Positions 1 through 7,584 of a DNA stretch of 32,753 nt are shown in pieces. Position numbers and translations under genes: made by a program. Position 1 is the stretch's first letter; every line of letters starts with the position of its first letter. Where the stretch lies: assembly GCA_958427375.1 (NCBI GenBank), contig CAUABY010000002.1:1-32753 (forward strand), given 5' to 3'. Below the pieces are notes generated by a model. That model made no database searches, was not told where the DNA came from, and saw nothing but the letters and a program-made list of their open reading frames with translations. The stretch comes from an uncultured Eubacteriales bacterium (lineage in GTDB: Bacteria; Bacillota; Clostridia; Oscillospirales; Oscillospiraceae).

Positions 1-1950
1 GAATATTACAGCACATTGCATTTTTACTTTGAACAGCACTTGCATCTTCACGGCTATGACAGCGACTTCCGCGAGAAGTGGCCGAACGGCAGACTGCATT
101 GGGCTGTCTACACGAACCGCGGGAAAGTCGGAGAGATAAACCAGTACCGCGATAACTACAGCAGACGCGGTATATATTACGGTGTCAGTCTGGAAGAGGG
201 CGGTTACCTTGGAAAAGCGTCCTCTCTCTTTGAGGCAAAACAGTTGATCGCCGAGAGATATAAGGAAGCCCCGGAGAGCGGTACAAACATCGTCTCGTAC
301 CTCGCAGACACGAACGCCGAGTTTTTCCCCACGCCCAGCGCGCTTGCTGGAAAGATGTTTGGCAATATAAAGAAGTCCGAGGAGATCTGTACAGTCTTGG
401 AGCCGTCAGCGGGCAAAGGCGACCTTGCGGAGCTGTACATAAAGTTTCTGAAGCGCAGTCGCCGCTATGATAACAATTTTGATATCGACTCCGTGGACAT
501 GATAGAGCACGACACGAATCTCATTGCCCTGCTTCGCGGGAAGAACTACAGAGTCATAGGCGACGACTTCCTTACCTTCCATTCGCATAAGCACTATGAC
601 CTCATCATAATGAACCCGCCATTTTCAAACGGTGATGAGCATCTTTTGAAGGCGTTGGAGCTTCAGGCTGACGGCGGTCAAATTGTATGTCTGCTCAATG
701 CCGAGACGATAAGAAATCCGTACACCAACCGCCGCAAAGTCCTCAAGCAGAAGCTCGCGGAGTATGGCGCAAAGATAGAGTTTGTCCGTGACGCATTTAA
801 GCACGCGCAGCGCAGAACCGATGTTGAGGTTGCGATAGTCTATGTGAATATTCCCGCGCGGCGCAAGACCTCAACTATCTTTGAAAACCTCAAAAAAGCG
901 CAGACCGAAGAGCTGCACAACGATGAAGCAGAACCCGACGCTATGGTATACGGTACTTGGGCGGAGCAGATGATACAGTCCTTTGAATTTGAAGCGCAGC
1001 TTGGCAAGAAACTCATAGAAGAGTACAACGCCCTCACTCCCTACATGATGGACGATTTAGACGCATCCAAAAGCTACATAGAGCCGCTTATATCCATCAA
1101 CATAAACGGCAGAGAGTTTAAGACGGTCGGCACGTCCGGTGTAGAGCGGTACATGAAAGCCCTGCGCATGAAGTATTGGCGCGGTCTGCTCAACAAGCCG
1201 GAGTTTACATCACGTATGACGTCCAAGATGCAGAAGGACTACACCACAATGGTCGATAAGCTCTGTGGCTATGATTTCAACCTCTTCAACCTCCAGCAGG
1301 TCTACTATGACCTCAACGCGCAGCTCGTGGACGGTGTGAAGGAGAGTATAGACGCTCTCTTTGAAAAATTCTCCGCGCAGTATTCATGGTTCCCGGAGTG
1401 CCAGAAGAATATTCACTACTATAACGGCTGGGCGACGAACAAAGCCCACAAGGTCGGCATGAAGGTCATATTGCCCATAAACGGCTTCTGTAGCTACTAT
1501 GGCTGGAAGAATAGTAAAGAGCTGGACAGCTACAAAGTTTTTTCAGAATTAAGTGACCTTGAACGTGCGCTAAACTATCTTGACCGCGGGGAAACCATTT
1601 TAAGGCGTGATGTGGAAAGCGCCATAAGAACAGCCATTGGCGAGGGAGAAACCGTTGTTGACCTCACATGGTTCACAGCGCAGTTTTATAAAAAAGGCAC
1701 TTGCCATATCAAATTTAAGCCGGAGGCGGCACAGCTCATTGACCGTCTCAACATCTACGCTGCCAGAGAGCGCAGTTGGCTTCCTCCGTGCTACGGACGC
1801 AAGCATTACACAGATATGTCCGCAGAAGAAAAAGCCGTCATAGACGATTTTCAGGGCGCAGAGAGCTACGAAAAAGTGATGGCAAACCCGTCGCGCTACA
1901 TACTCGAAGCTTCGCAGATGACCCCGCCGCTTCTCTCGTCTGCTGTCTGA
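1..1950 (+). CDS. DUF4942-type adenine DNA methyltransferase (5' end cut by window edge)
   Basis: Probable N6-adenine DNA methyltransferase that would modify phage or host DNA, for example to evade restriction. The reading frame is open to the first base of the window, so the start lies outside; a TTG at 16 is in frame but has no visible ribosome binding site. Numbering from that TTG, EFFPTP is at about 102-107, an S-adenosylmethionine-binding motif I-like EPSAGKGDL at about 129-137, and the catalytic motif IV NPPF at about 200-203, preceded by YDLIIM. The C-terminal half matches what I know of the DUF4942 family (FYKKGTCHIKF, SWLPPCYGRKHY, AEEKAVIDDF). No restriction endonuclease gene adjoins it, so it is an orphan enzyme as far as the window shows. 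It is the first gene of a plus-strand early operon whose upstream part is missing. Target sequence is unknown. Confidence is high for the methyltransferase fold, lower for the biological role. Confidence 0.88.
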   Translation, partial: EYYSTLHFYFEQHLHLHGYDSDFREKWPNGRLHWAVYTNRGKVGEINQYRDNYSRRGIYYGVSLEEGGYLGKASSLFEAKQLIAERYKEAPESGTNIVSYLADTNAEFFPTPSALAGKMFGNIKKSEEICTVLEPSAGKGDLAELYIKFLKRSRRYDNNFDIDSVDMIEHDTNLIALLRGKNYRVIGDDFLTFHSHKHYDLIIMNPPFSNGDEHLLKALELQADGGQIVCLLNAETIRNPYTNRRKVLKQKLAEYGAKIEFVRDAFKHAQRRTDVEVAIVYVNIPARRKTSTIFENLKKAQTEELHNDEAEPDAMVYGTWAEQMIQSFEFEAQLGKKLIEEYNALTPYMMDDLDASKSYIEPLISININGREFKTVGTSGVERYMKALRMKYWRGLLNKPEFTSRMTSKMQKDYTTMVDKLCGYDFNLFNLQQVYYDLNAQLVDGVKESIDALFEKFSAQYSWFPECQKNIHYYNGWATNKAHKVGMKVILPINGFCSYYGWKNSKELDSYKVFSELSDLERALNYLDRGETILRRDVESAIRTAIGEGETVVDLTWFTAQFYKKGTCHIKFKPEAAQLIDRLNIYAARERSWLPPCYGRKHYTDMSAEEKAVIDDFQGAESYEKVMANPSRYILEASQMTPPLLSSAV

Positions 1951-1964
1951 GGAGGTGAAAGCAT

Positions 1965-2219
1965 ATGGCAAATGATAAAAAGCTTGTCGAAGTTCCGGTG
2001 CCCTATGACGTGGCACTTAAACGTTGTCCCAAATGCGGTGCTCCTGCTCGTATCGTGATGTTTGAGTACCCCATGCCGCACTTTATCCGAGAGCTGTATG
2101 GGGCAAAATGCGAGAGCTGCAAATACATAATTCCGCTCGCGTTCAGCACGGCAAAATCAGCAGCGTACTTCTGGAACGAGAACGCAGAAACATTTCGCAA
2201 GAAAAGCGCTTCTATTTAA
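1965..2219 (+). CDS. Small zinc-ribbon protein, Lar-like
   Basis: An 84-residue protein with two CxxC pairs, CPKCG at 21-25 and CESC at 49-52, followed by AAYFWNENAE. The layout (CPxCG, about 25 residues, CxxC, then an alanine-rich stretch and WN) is that of Lar-type restriction-alleviation and related short phage zinc ribbons. The start is set by a strong AGGAGG about 8 bases upstream, 14 bases after the methyltransferase stop. It lies directly behind a methyltransferase; Lar proteins are known to modulate modification enzymes, which makes a functional link attractive, but that is inference. It could equally be a generic nucleic-acid-binding zinc ribbon. Confidence 0.72.
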   Translation: MANDKKLVEVPVPYDVALKRCPKCGAPARIVMFEYPMPHFIRELYGAKCESCKYIIPLAFSTAKSAAYFWNENAETFRKKSASI

Positions 2220-2285
2220 TATGTTTCACGTTTGCTTTAATCGGTATTCCTACATTATTTAATATATACAAGGAGAGTGATTCAC

Positions 2286-2504
2286 TTGGTAGGTTCAAGA
2301 ATCAAGGCCATGCTTGCTCTGACGGAGACCACGCACAAAGCGCTTGCAGAGCATCTTGGCATAAGCCCGCAGGGCTTGAGTGTGAAGTTTCACAAGGATA
2401 ATTTCACCGTGCCCGACCTGATTTCAGCCGCAGAGTTTTTCGGCTGTATCCTCAATTTTTCGTTCCCTGATGGGAGCGTAATAACTATACAGGACAAGGA
2501 GTGA
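2286..2504 (+). CDS. Small helix-turn-helix (XRE-like) regulator
   Basis: A short DNA-binding protein of about 72 residues. The segment RIKAMLALTETTHKALAEHL followed by GISPQGLSVKF is a typical XRE helix-turn-helix, with a short C-terminal strand region ending FPDGSVITIQDKE. I place the start at TTG 2286, because AAGGAG at 2270-2275 is 10 bases before it; the in-frame GTG at 2277 would sit almost on top of that ribosome binding site. The 66 bases between the preceding gene and this one are AT-rich and contain a weak promoter-like TTGCTT (2232-2237) with TTATTT 17 bases downstream. It probably regulates a phage promoter or works as a Cro-like protein, but no operator can be assigned. Confidence 0.75.
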   Translation: MVGSRIKAMLALTETTHKALAEHLGISPQGLSVKFHKDNFTVPDLISAAEFFGCILNFSFPDGSVITIQDKE

Positions 2505-2510
2505 CGCACA

Positions 2511-2783
2511 ATGAATAAGCGAAAGAACCCGCGCTCTATTCCGCGCACACAGCAGGATTGTGACCGCGCGCTCGCGCTTGGACATATGGAGGGCGCAAAC
2601 TTCGTCTCAACAATAATGCTGTTCATTCTCAAGGACAAGCACGGCTTCCCTGATGAGGAGCTGGAACGTCTGGCGCACGAGGTCGACTTCTACTGCGGCC
2701 AAATAAACAGCGGCGATATATCCTTTGCCGATGTGAAAGACGCACTCAAGCAGGAATATGACATAACAATAAAATTCAAATAA
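2511..2783 (+). CDS. Hypothetical phage protein, 90 aa
   Basis: Not recognised. It starts at ATG 2511 with AAGGAG overlapping the stop of the preceding gene (2495-2500), so the two are probably translated from one message. The N-terminus is basic (MNKRKNPRSIPR), the middle contains a mildly hydrophobic helix (NFVSTIMLFIL), and the rest reads as mixed helices ending in EYDITIKFK. The pattern, a short helical protein encoded between a small HTH protein and SSB in an early operon, is typical of phage accessory proteins of unknown role. Confidence 0.7.
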   Translation: MNKRKNPRSIPRTQQDCDRALALGHMEGANFVSTIMLFILKDKHGFPDEELERLAHEVDFYCGQINSGDISFADVKDALKQEYDITIKFK

Positions 2784-2797
2784 GGGGAGAGACAGAA

Positions 2798-3109
2798 ATG
2801 GAAATGTACCACAAAAGGCTGTTTGCCGGTCAGCGTGAATATGGCGGCGACCACTACAAAATAGTGAAAATCTACACAGATGAACGCGAGGCAAGAAAGG
2901 TTCTCGAATACGCCCGCGCCAACATAAGCCCTGACAGATGTCCTGATTATGACACATGGTATCGGAATATCGCGCCCGGCGGCAAATATTTTGGAGACAC
3001 AAAGTATTTCTACAACGGCTGGTGCAAACTCGAAAAAGTACCGCACGGCTGGAAGTACACGCTCTGCAAGCCGTACAGGGACAGGGGCGGAAAAGACTAT
3101 GGAAATTGA
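2798..3109 (+). CDS. Hypothetical phage protein, 103 aa
   Basis: Not recognised. The start at ATG 2798 follows a GGGGAGAGA ribosome binding site, 14 bases after the previous stop. The protein is rich in Tyr, Lys and Arg (YKIVKIYTDEREARKVLEY, YDTWYRNIAPGGKYFGDTKY) and has no visible membrane segment or signal peptide. An alternating strand/helix pattern suggests a small alpha/beta fold. It sits 17 bases upstream of the SSB gene in the same operon. Confidence 0.68.
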   Translation: MEMYHKRLFAGQREYGGDHYKIVKIYTDEREARKVLEYARANISPDRCPDYDTWYRNIAPGGKYFGDTKYFYNGWCKLEKVPHGWKYTLCKPYRDRGGKDYGN

Positions 3110-3126
3110 ATTGGAGGGCAGATAAT

Positions 3127-3588
3127 ATGTTCAACAAAGGTATGGCTATGGGCTATCTGACTTCTGACCCTGTGCAGAAGTACGGTAGCATCGATGGCAA
3201 GCCCTATGTCATGTTTGTCCTCGCCTCAGAACGCGATTTCAGACCGGGCGGCAAAACTATTCTATACGACTTTATACCCTTTACCGCATTTGGGCGCATG
3301 GGTGAGCTGGTTATGCAGTACACCCAAAAAGGCCAGGTTGTAATTGTCGAATACCAGTTGAAAACTGTTGCTTATAAGGTCAACGGGAAAACCATGAGCC
3401 AGTGCAAGCCGGTTGTCAGCAAGATACGCTTTGACCATCTCCGTGACCCGCTGGCGGAAGTACCCAAGCGTGGAGAACCGTATAGCGAAGAATATTATTA
3501 CGAAGGATTTGACGAGGAGGGATTAATAGACCATGATTGCAGACGCACAGCAAAAGCCGATATTAAAGACGCAGACAGTGAAGCATGA
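3127..3588 (+). CDS. ssb: Single-stranded DNA-binding protein
   Basis: Single-stranded DNA-binding protein (153 residues) for phage replication or recombination. The N-terminus MFNKGMAMGYLTSDPV is the standard SSB opening, followed by KPYVMFVLASER, DFIPFTAFGRMGELV and GQVVIVEY, the strands and helix of the OB fold seen in phage SSBs. The start at ATG 3127 has TTGGAGGG ahead of it; a longer open frame upstream overlaps the preceding gene and lacks SSB similarity, so I reject it. The C-terminus is acidic (EEYYYEGFDEEGL) but lacks the canonical DDDIPF-like tip that recruits host partners, so its host interactions may differ. Its last 56 bases overlap the next gene. Confidence 0.88.
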   Translation: MFNKGMAMGYLTSDPVQKYGSIDGKPYVMFVLASERDFRPGGKTILYDFIPFTAFGRMGELVMQYTQKGQVVIVEYQLKTVAYKVNGKTMSQCKPVVSKIRFDHLRDPLAEVPKRGEPYSEEYYYEGFDEEGLIDHDCRRTAKADIKDADSEA

Positions 3589-3889
3589 GTACGTGATTTC
3601 GCTTTATGTATATCCCCCATTCCCTGAGTATAAGGATATATGGCCTTTTCGTACTAATCATATGGTAATCGCAGAGTCCGCTCCAGCAGCACTGCGAGAA
3701 CTGTCGCAGAGACTTAGTGGCGTCGTTTCGTATAAAGATACCGCTATTATAGCCACCATCTACAAAGTAGGTTCGCACAAGGATTCGCACTCTTATTCCC
3801 GCAAACAGCAGGAAGATGTATCATCTATAGGAAAACTTCTGCGCGGGTGCGCAGAAACGGCGATGGCTTTGTGGGGGGATAAAATATGA
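3533..3889 (+). CDS. Hypothetical phage protein, 118 aa
   Basis: Not recognised. It starts inside the 3' end of ssb in another frame; AGGAGG at 3515-3520 precedes ATG 3533 by 12 bases, and this is the best start available. The stop overlaps the next gene in an ATGA (3886-3889), so translation is probably coupled. Visible features are an opening HEYVISLYVYPPF, a central AESAPAALRELSQRL helix, and IYKVGSHKDSHSY. The next gene has a similar layout (EY near the N-terminus, A-S-P-x-x-A-L, IYKV/VYKV), which hints that the two are distant paralogues. Confidence 0.66.
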   Translation: MIADAQQKPILKTQTVKHEYVISLYVYPPFPEYKDIWPFRTNHMVIAESAPAALRELSQRLSGVVSYKDTAIIATIYKVGSHKDSHSYSRKQQEDVSSIGKLLRGCAETAMALWGDKI

Positions 3890-4185
3890 TGTACGAATAC
3901 AGAGCAGTTATTACGCCGCTTGCTGGAGGAACGGGGCGCTATGTCCAGCTAATTCCAGCAAAGTCTCCGACGGACGCTCTCGAAATGCTTCAACTTGCTG
4001 GTAAGAGAGCATGTGTAATAGCGAATCAAGATTTGCCTTGTGACGTTTACAAAGTGACTGTGAGCCTTGCAGACGCGCCGCAAGGGGAAACCCTGTCGGG
4101 TACTCTGAAAGTCCCCAACGGCCTTGCACTTGCGCTCAGACAGCTTTATAGGGTAAAATATTACAAGGAGAATTATTATGAATGA
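3886..4185 (+). CDS. Hypothetical phage protein, 99 aa
   Basis: Not recognised. The start is either of two consecutive ATGs (3886, 3889), the first within the ATGA overlap with the previous stop, preceded by a G-rich ribosome binding site. Opening YEYRAVITPL, then AKSPTDALEMLQLAGK and DVYKVTVSLAD. It resembles the preceding protein in outline and may be a distant duplicate. Its end overlaps the start of the Rha-type gene by 8 bases, and its last codons contain that gene's AAGGAG site. Confidence 0.66.
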   Translation: MMYEYRAVITPLAGGTGRYVQLIPAKSPTDALEMLQLAGKRACVIANQDLPCDVYKVTVSLADAPQGETLSGTLKVPNGLALALRQLYRVKYYKENYYE

Positions 4186-4942
4186 ATTAATTAATGTTAC
4201 CGTCAGCGAAAACGGTCAGGCGGTTGTGAGTAGCCGCGAAATAGCGGAACGCTTTGGGAAAAATCACCGTGATGTTTTGCGGTCGATTGACAACTTAAAA
4301 AGAGATGTGCGCAATTTTGCGCAGATGTTTTTTGAAACTGTGGAACCGGACAGTTATGGAAGAGCGCAGCGCGTATTTTTGATAAATCGCGACGGCTTTT
4401 CACTGTTGGCTATGGGCTTTACAGGGCACGAAGCGCTTGAGTGGAAATTGAAGTACATAGACGCTTTTAACAAAATGGAGCAAAAGCTTGTTACCGCTGC
4501 AAAGCCCCTTAGTATACCAGAGATGCTTCTTGCGCAAGCCCAGCTTATGGTGGAACAGGACAAGCGCATTGCCGCTATGGAGAGTAAAGTTGAAAAGGTC
4601 GGACGCATTACCGATGCGGTCAGCACTATTGCTACAGCTTCTCCCGGCGGTGATTGGCAGAGAGAAATGAATGGACGTGTCAGCGCTCTTTGCCAGAAGT
4701 ACGGGCTGGACTATGGAGATACCCGCCACAGGCTCTACGAGGAAGTGGAGGCCGTTGCTCATGTCGACTTGAAAAGACGGCTCGACAACCGCCACAGACG
4801 CATGGAAAAGCAGGGCATTCCTTGGGCAGAGATACACCGCGTCTCCCGCATGACCGTTATCGCCGATGACCCCAAGCTTCGCCCAGTCTACGAGGCGCAG
4901 TTTAACAAGCTCACCGCTCGCTGTCTTGTCACAGTGCAGTAA
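4178..4942 (+). CDS. Rha-family regulator with ORF6C C-terminal domain
   Basis: Phage regulatory protein of the Rha family, 254 residues. Residues about 8-105 match the Rha domain: VVSSREIAERFGKNHRDVLR, then FLINRDGFSLLAMGFTG and WKLKYIDAFNKME. After a coiled linker, residues about 150-250 resemble the ORF6C domain (SALCQKYGLDY, LYEEV, LDNRHRRMEKQG, VIADDPKL). The same C-terminal domain, including the linker PLSxxEMxxxQAQxxVEQ, is found in the BRO-type protein at 6805-7584. AAGGAG lies 7 bases before ATG 4178. Rha proteins interfere with temperate phage development, and ORF6C proteins act as antirepressors; an antirepressor or regulatory role here is by family, not shown by the sequence. About 120 bases containing a promoter-like element separate it from the next gene. 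Confidence 0.87.
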   Translation: MNELINVTVSENGQAVVSSREIAERFGKNHRDVLRSIDNLKRDVRNFAQMFFETVEPDSYGRAQRVFLINRDGFSLLAMGFTGHEALEWKLKYIDAFNKMEQKLVTAAKPLSIPEMLLAQAQLMVEQDKRIAAMESKVEKVGRITDAVSTIATASPGGDWQREMNGRVSALCQKYGLDYGDTRHRLYEEVEAVAHVDLKRRLDNRHRRMEKQGIPWAEIHRVSRMTVIADDPKLRPVYEAQFNKLTARCLVTVQ

Positions 4943-4997
4943 GGACAGAAAATCCGCAAAACATTGTAGGTGTACATTACATTTTTGCAAGCATTTA

Positions 4998-5047
4998 TTG
5001 TGCTTTTACTGAAAATGTTATAAAACACGGCCAAAGTTAGCCGTGTT
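4998..5047 (+). promoter_or_regulatory. Possible promoter with palindromic operator before the AntA-type gene
   Basis: The 4943-5063 gap is AT-rich. TATAAA at 5019-5024 is a good -10; a weak TTGTGC (4998-5003) lies 15 bases upstream. Immediately behind the -10 is a perfect 8-bp inverted repeat, AACACGGC (5024-5031) and GCCGTGTT (5040-5047), with an 8-base loop. No T-run follows, so it is not a terminator for the Rha-type gene. It would cover the transcription start and lie just before the ribosome binding site, so it could be a repressor operator or an RNA hairpin that limits translation. The choice between the two is open. Confidence 0.4.
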
Positions 5048-5063
5048 GGAAAGGAAATTTGTT

Positions 5064-5765
5064 TTGAAGCATGATGAAATGAAATTTCTTGAAAAGAGCA
5101 TAGTGCCAATCTACGAAAAGAACTGCATTGACGGTAGCAGTTCAAACGAGCAGGTGGTTAACGCCCGTGAGCTGTGGCGGGCATTGGAGAGCCGACAGGA
5201 CTTTTCCACATGGGTAAAGAAACGACTGCAAGATGTGGACGCCGAGAAAGGACGTGACTACTGCCTGCTCCACGAAAAAATGGAGCAGCCCAGCGGTGCA
5301 AAACACAGGATAGAATATATCGTAACAATGGACACCGCAAAGGAAATGGCGATGTTGGAACGTAACGACATGGGGAAAATGGTTCGTCGCTACTTCATTG
5401 AAGCGGAGAAACGATACCGTGAGCTGAAAATTATCCGTGCCCGCTCCAAGGCTGAACGCCGCCTGTTCACGGACATTCTCAAAGAAGTGCTTCCAGAAAG
5501 TCCGCACAAGAACTGGAGATATAAGCAGTTTACCGACCTTGTTTATAAACACGTCACGGGCTACACTGCAAAGCAGTTACGGGAAATATACGATAAGCCC
5601 AAAGACTTTAAGCGTGGCAAACTTATGCCATATGCCGACAGATGCGGTGAAGGTCTTTTCGAGGTGAAAGAGTGCATCAACGAAAAGACCCAGTGGAGCG
5701 GAACGCAGACCCTCATCACTCCGAAAGGCCGCGAAACGTTCAGCCGCTTGCTCATTACCACCTAA
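5064..5765 (+). CDS. AntA/AntB-type antirepressor
   Basis: Phage antirepressor-like protein of about 233 residues. The stretch VNARELWRALESRQDFSTWV, then DYCLLHEKM, RIEYIVTMDTAKEMAMLERN and RRYFIEAEKRY is a clear AntA/AntB domain (early part of the protein). The remaining C-terminal half (FTDILKEVLPES, TGYTAKQLREIYDKPKDF, TQTLITPKGRETFSRLL) resembles DNA-binding tails of other phage antirepressors but I cannot name it. I choose TTG 5064 because AAAGGA at 5050-5055 is about 8 bases before it; ATG 5079 is an alternative, and GTG 5043 would start within the hairpin. Antirepressors of this family counteract the phage repressor and favour lytic growth. It is the last plus-strand early gene and converges on the integrase. 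Confidence 0.85.
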   Translation: MKHDEMKFLEKSIVPIYEKNCIDGSSSNEQVVNARELWRALESRQDFSTWVKKRLQDVDAEKGRDYCLLHEKMEQPSGAKHRIEYIVTMDTAKEMAMLERNDMGKMVRRYFIEAEKRYRELKIIRARSKAERRLFTDILKEVLPESPHKNWRYKQFTDLVYKHVTGYTAKQLREIYDKPKDFKRGKLMPYADRCGEGLFEVKECINEKTQWSGTQTLITPKGRETFSRLLITT

Positions 5766-5770
5766 CCGCA

Positions 5771-5813
5771 AGAGAGCCACAGGGTAAAGATGCCCTTGTG
5801 GCTCTCTCTTTTT
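5771..5813 (+). terminator. Rho-independent terminator of the early operon
   Basis: AGAGAGCCACAGGG (5771-5784) pairs with CCCTTGTGGCTCTCT (5793-5807) with a single bulged base and an 8-base loop, followed by a T-rich run (5807-5813). It lies 5 bases after the AntA-type stop and 3 bases from the integrase stop, separating the convergent units. The T-run favours the plus direction; on the minus strand the stem is not followed by T's, so it is a weaker barrier to transcription from the integrase side. Confidence 0.85.
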
Positions 5814-5816
5814 ATC

Positions 5817-6770
5817 TCACGCAAGCCGCGCCTGTACTATGGACGTATCGAGCAGACCGCCGATGCCGGAGACGAGCTTTGTGGGGTTGAGGCGCTGGGC
5901 GTATATCGCCGTGACCTTGGTGTCAGCGTGGCCGAGAACGCCGCTTATATCGTCGACCGCCGCGCCCGCTTCAAGGGCGGCGGAGGCAAAGCCATGACGC
6001 AGAGCATGAGAGCGGCAAGCGTTCTCTTCGCCTATCACAGAGCGTGTGTAGGCGTTCACAAGGTCTGAAAGCTGGGTGCGCTCCAGAGGCTTCCATTCGC
6101 CCGTCTTGCGGCTTATGCAGCCGAATAGGGGTGCTGTATCTGGGGCGCTCTCAGGGCGTATGCCGGCGGCCAGATAGCGCTTCACAGCCGCCTGAGCAGT
6201 GGCAGAGAACGGCACCATGCGGGGCTTGTCTCCCTTGGCAACGCGGAGGGTGACACAGCCGTTTTCCCAGTCGAGGTCTGCGGGGGTGACATTGCGCAGC
6301 TCGGAGTTGCGCGCGCCGGAGAGGAGCAGTAGCGTGACCTCGGCCTGTTCTCTTGCCCATGTAGCCATTTTCTTGCCGTACACGGGGCGTTCAGCGGAGA
6401 TAAGGGAATGTATCTGCTCCACGCTCAAAACGTGCTCATACGGCTTTTTCTTGGCTCTCGTGACCTTTCCCTTGGGCGGCATTGCATCATCATACACAAA
6501 GCGCTCCGTGTAGCCATAGCGCACGGAAAACTCGGAGAGCTGGCGAAGCTGACCCATGTAGAGGTTTACGGTGGTGATAGCGTCCTTTGCAATGTCGGAG
6601 CGGAACGCCATCACAGCGGCGGGGATAACTTCGTCAAAGCCGTGGCTCTCCATGCTCTCGCGGAAGAGACGGAACGTGCGGGAATAGCTCTCGATTGTCT
6701 GTGCGGACAGCTCATTGTTGCGCATATTCTGTATGTAGGCCGTGCAAGCGGTAGTGTATTTTTCAAACAT
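5817..6770 (-). CDS. int: Tyrosine recombinase integrase
   Basis: Phage integrase of 317 residues that would join attP and attB. All catalytic residues of the tyrosine recombinase family are visible: Arg154 in SGARNSELRN, Lys179 in VAKGDKPRMVP, His255 and Arg258 in SHALRHGFAS, His281 in LGHADTKV and Tyr290 in TAIYAQ. Residues about 1-95 form a SAM-like core-binding domain (AQTIESYSRTFRLFRESM). The start ATG 6770 has AAGGAG 10 bases ahead; a longer open frame upstream overlaps the BRO-type gene in another frame and has no integrase similarity. Length is typical of XerC-like phage integrases. It ends next to the early-operon terminator. No excisionase with a clear signature is adjacent, and attP cannot be located by eye. 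Confidence 0.95.
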   Translation of the reverse strand: MFEKYTTACTAYIQNMRNNELSAQTIESYSRTFRLFRESMESHGFDEVIPAAVMAFRSDIAKDAITTVNLYMGQLRQLSEFSVRYGYTERFVYDDAMPPKGKVTRAKKKPYEHVLSVEQIHSLISAERPVYGKKMATWAREQAEVTLLLLSGARNSELRNVTPADLDWENGCVTLRVAKGDKPRMVPFSATAQAAVKRYLAAGIRPESAPDTAPLFGCISRKTGEWKPLERTQLSDLVNAYTRSVIGEENACRSHALRHGFASAALEAGAAVDDISGVLGHADTKVTAIYAQRLNPTKLVSGIGGLLDTSIVQARLA

Positions 6771-6804
6771 GGTGCATATTCTCCTTTTACATTTCGTTAT
6801 CCGC

Positions 6805-7584
6805 TCAATTCCAGCGTTCCCAGCGGCGCGCAGCGAGGTCAGCGGCGTATCTCTGCACAATGCCCTCAAACGCGCTTGCAAGGGCTTTGTCCTTGGCAAT
6901 AACGGCAAGCTTTGACGCGGCTTGCTGTTCCTTGTAGGTTGCGCCTGCGGCTTTCATCCGCCTGCGTAGGTTCTTTTGCCGTGTTTCAAGGTTGCAGCCC
7001 ATCTTGCGCTCCAGCGCCCCGTACAAATCGCCGTACATGACGGGGTAACTCAGCCCCGCACTCTCGCACAGCTCGGAGAGGTACTTTTTCATGCCCTCCT
7101 GCCACTGGTCACGCTCCATAGCGGGAACGGAGCAAGCCTCGATAACCTTCTTCTGGTTTGCCTCAATGGCGGATAGGCGGCGCTCCTGCTCAACATTTAT
7201 CTGCGCCTGTAGCTGGAACATTTCGGCGGCGGACAGGGGCTTTGACTGATAGCCGCCCGTCTTTTGAATTGCGGGGAGAACCTCGGTGGTAATCCAACGC
7301 TTGAACTTCTTCGCATTAGGGAGCTTGCTGGAAAGAATGAGCGAGTACACGCCGCTCATGTTGATAACGGTCAAGCCTCGATTTGGAACATCAATAGCGG
7401 TGTTTTCCCCTTTTTGAAGAAGCTGCTTATCTTCATTGTCAACATGGTCTGCCAATGCTTTTCGGGCATTTGTGTACCCAAGCGCCGTTGCAACATCATT
7501 TCCCACAAACCACGGTTCTCCGTCAATAATTATCGTGCGGACTTCACCGAACTCTGGATTGTTGAAAATCGTCAGCTCGTTCAT
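6805..7584 (-). CDS. BRO-N antirepressor with ORF6C C-terminal domain
   Basis: Phage antirepressor, 259 residues. Residues about 1-110 are a BRO-N domain (VRTIIIDGEPWFVGNDVATA, LGYTNARKAL, VINMSGVYSLILSSKLPNAK, FKRWITTEVLPAI). From about residue 118 the protein resembles the C-terminal half of the Rha-type protein at 4178-4942 (PLSAAEMFQLQAQINVEQ, then YLSELCESAGLSY and RQKNLRRRMKAAG), the ORF6C domain. The start overlaps the previous stop as ATGA (7581-7584), so it is coupled to the small gene upstream; the integrase follows 34 bases downstream. An antirepressor gene next to int, on the lysogeny strand, is not the usual early position and may link integrase expression to repressor control. 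Confidence 0.88.
   Translation of the reverse strand: MNELTIFNNPEFGEVRTIIIDGEPWFVGNDVATALGYTNARKALADHVDNEDKQLLQKGENTAIDVPNRGLTVINMSGVYSLILSSKLPNAKKFKRWITTEVLPAIQKTGGYQSKPLSAAEMFQLQAQINVEQERRLSAIEANQKKVIEACSVPAMERDQWQEGMKKYLSELCESAGLSYPVMYGDLYGALERKMGCNLETRQKNLRRRMKAAGATYKEQQAASKLAVIAKDKALASAFEGIVQRYAADLAARRWERWN

Noticed and set aside
2956..3126. A longer N-terminus for the SSB protein.
   Set aside because: The extra residues overlap the previous gene in another frame, while ATG 3127 has a good ribosome binding site and starts with the standard SSB opening.
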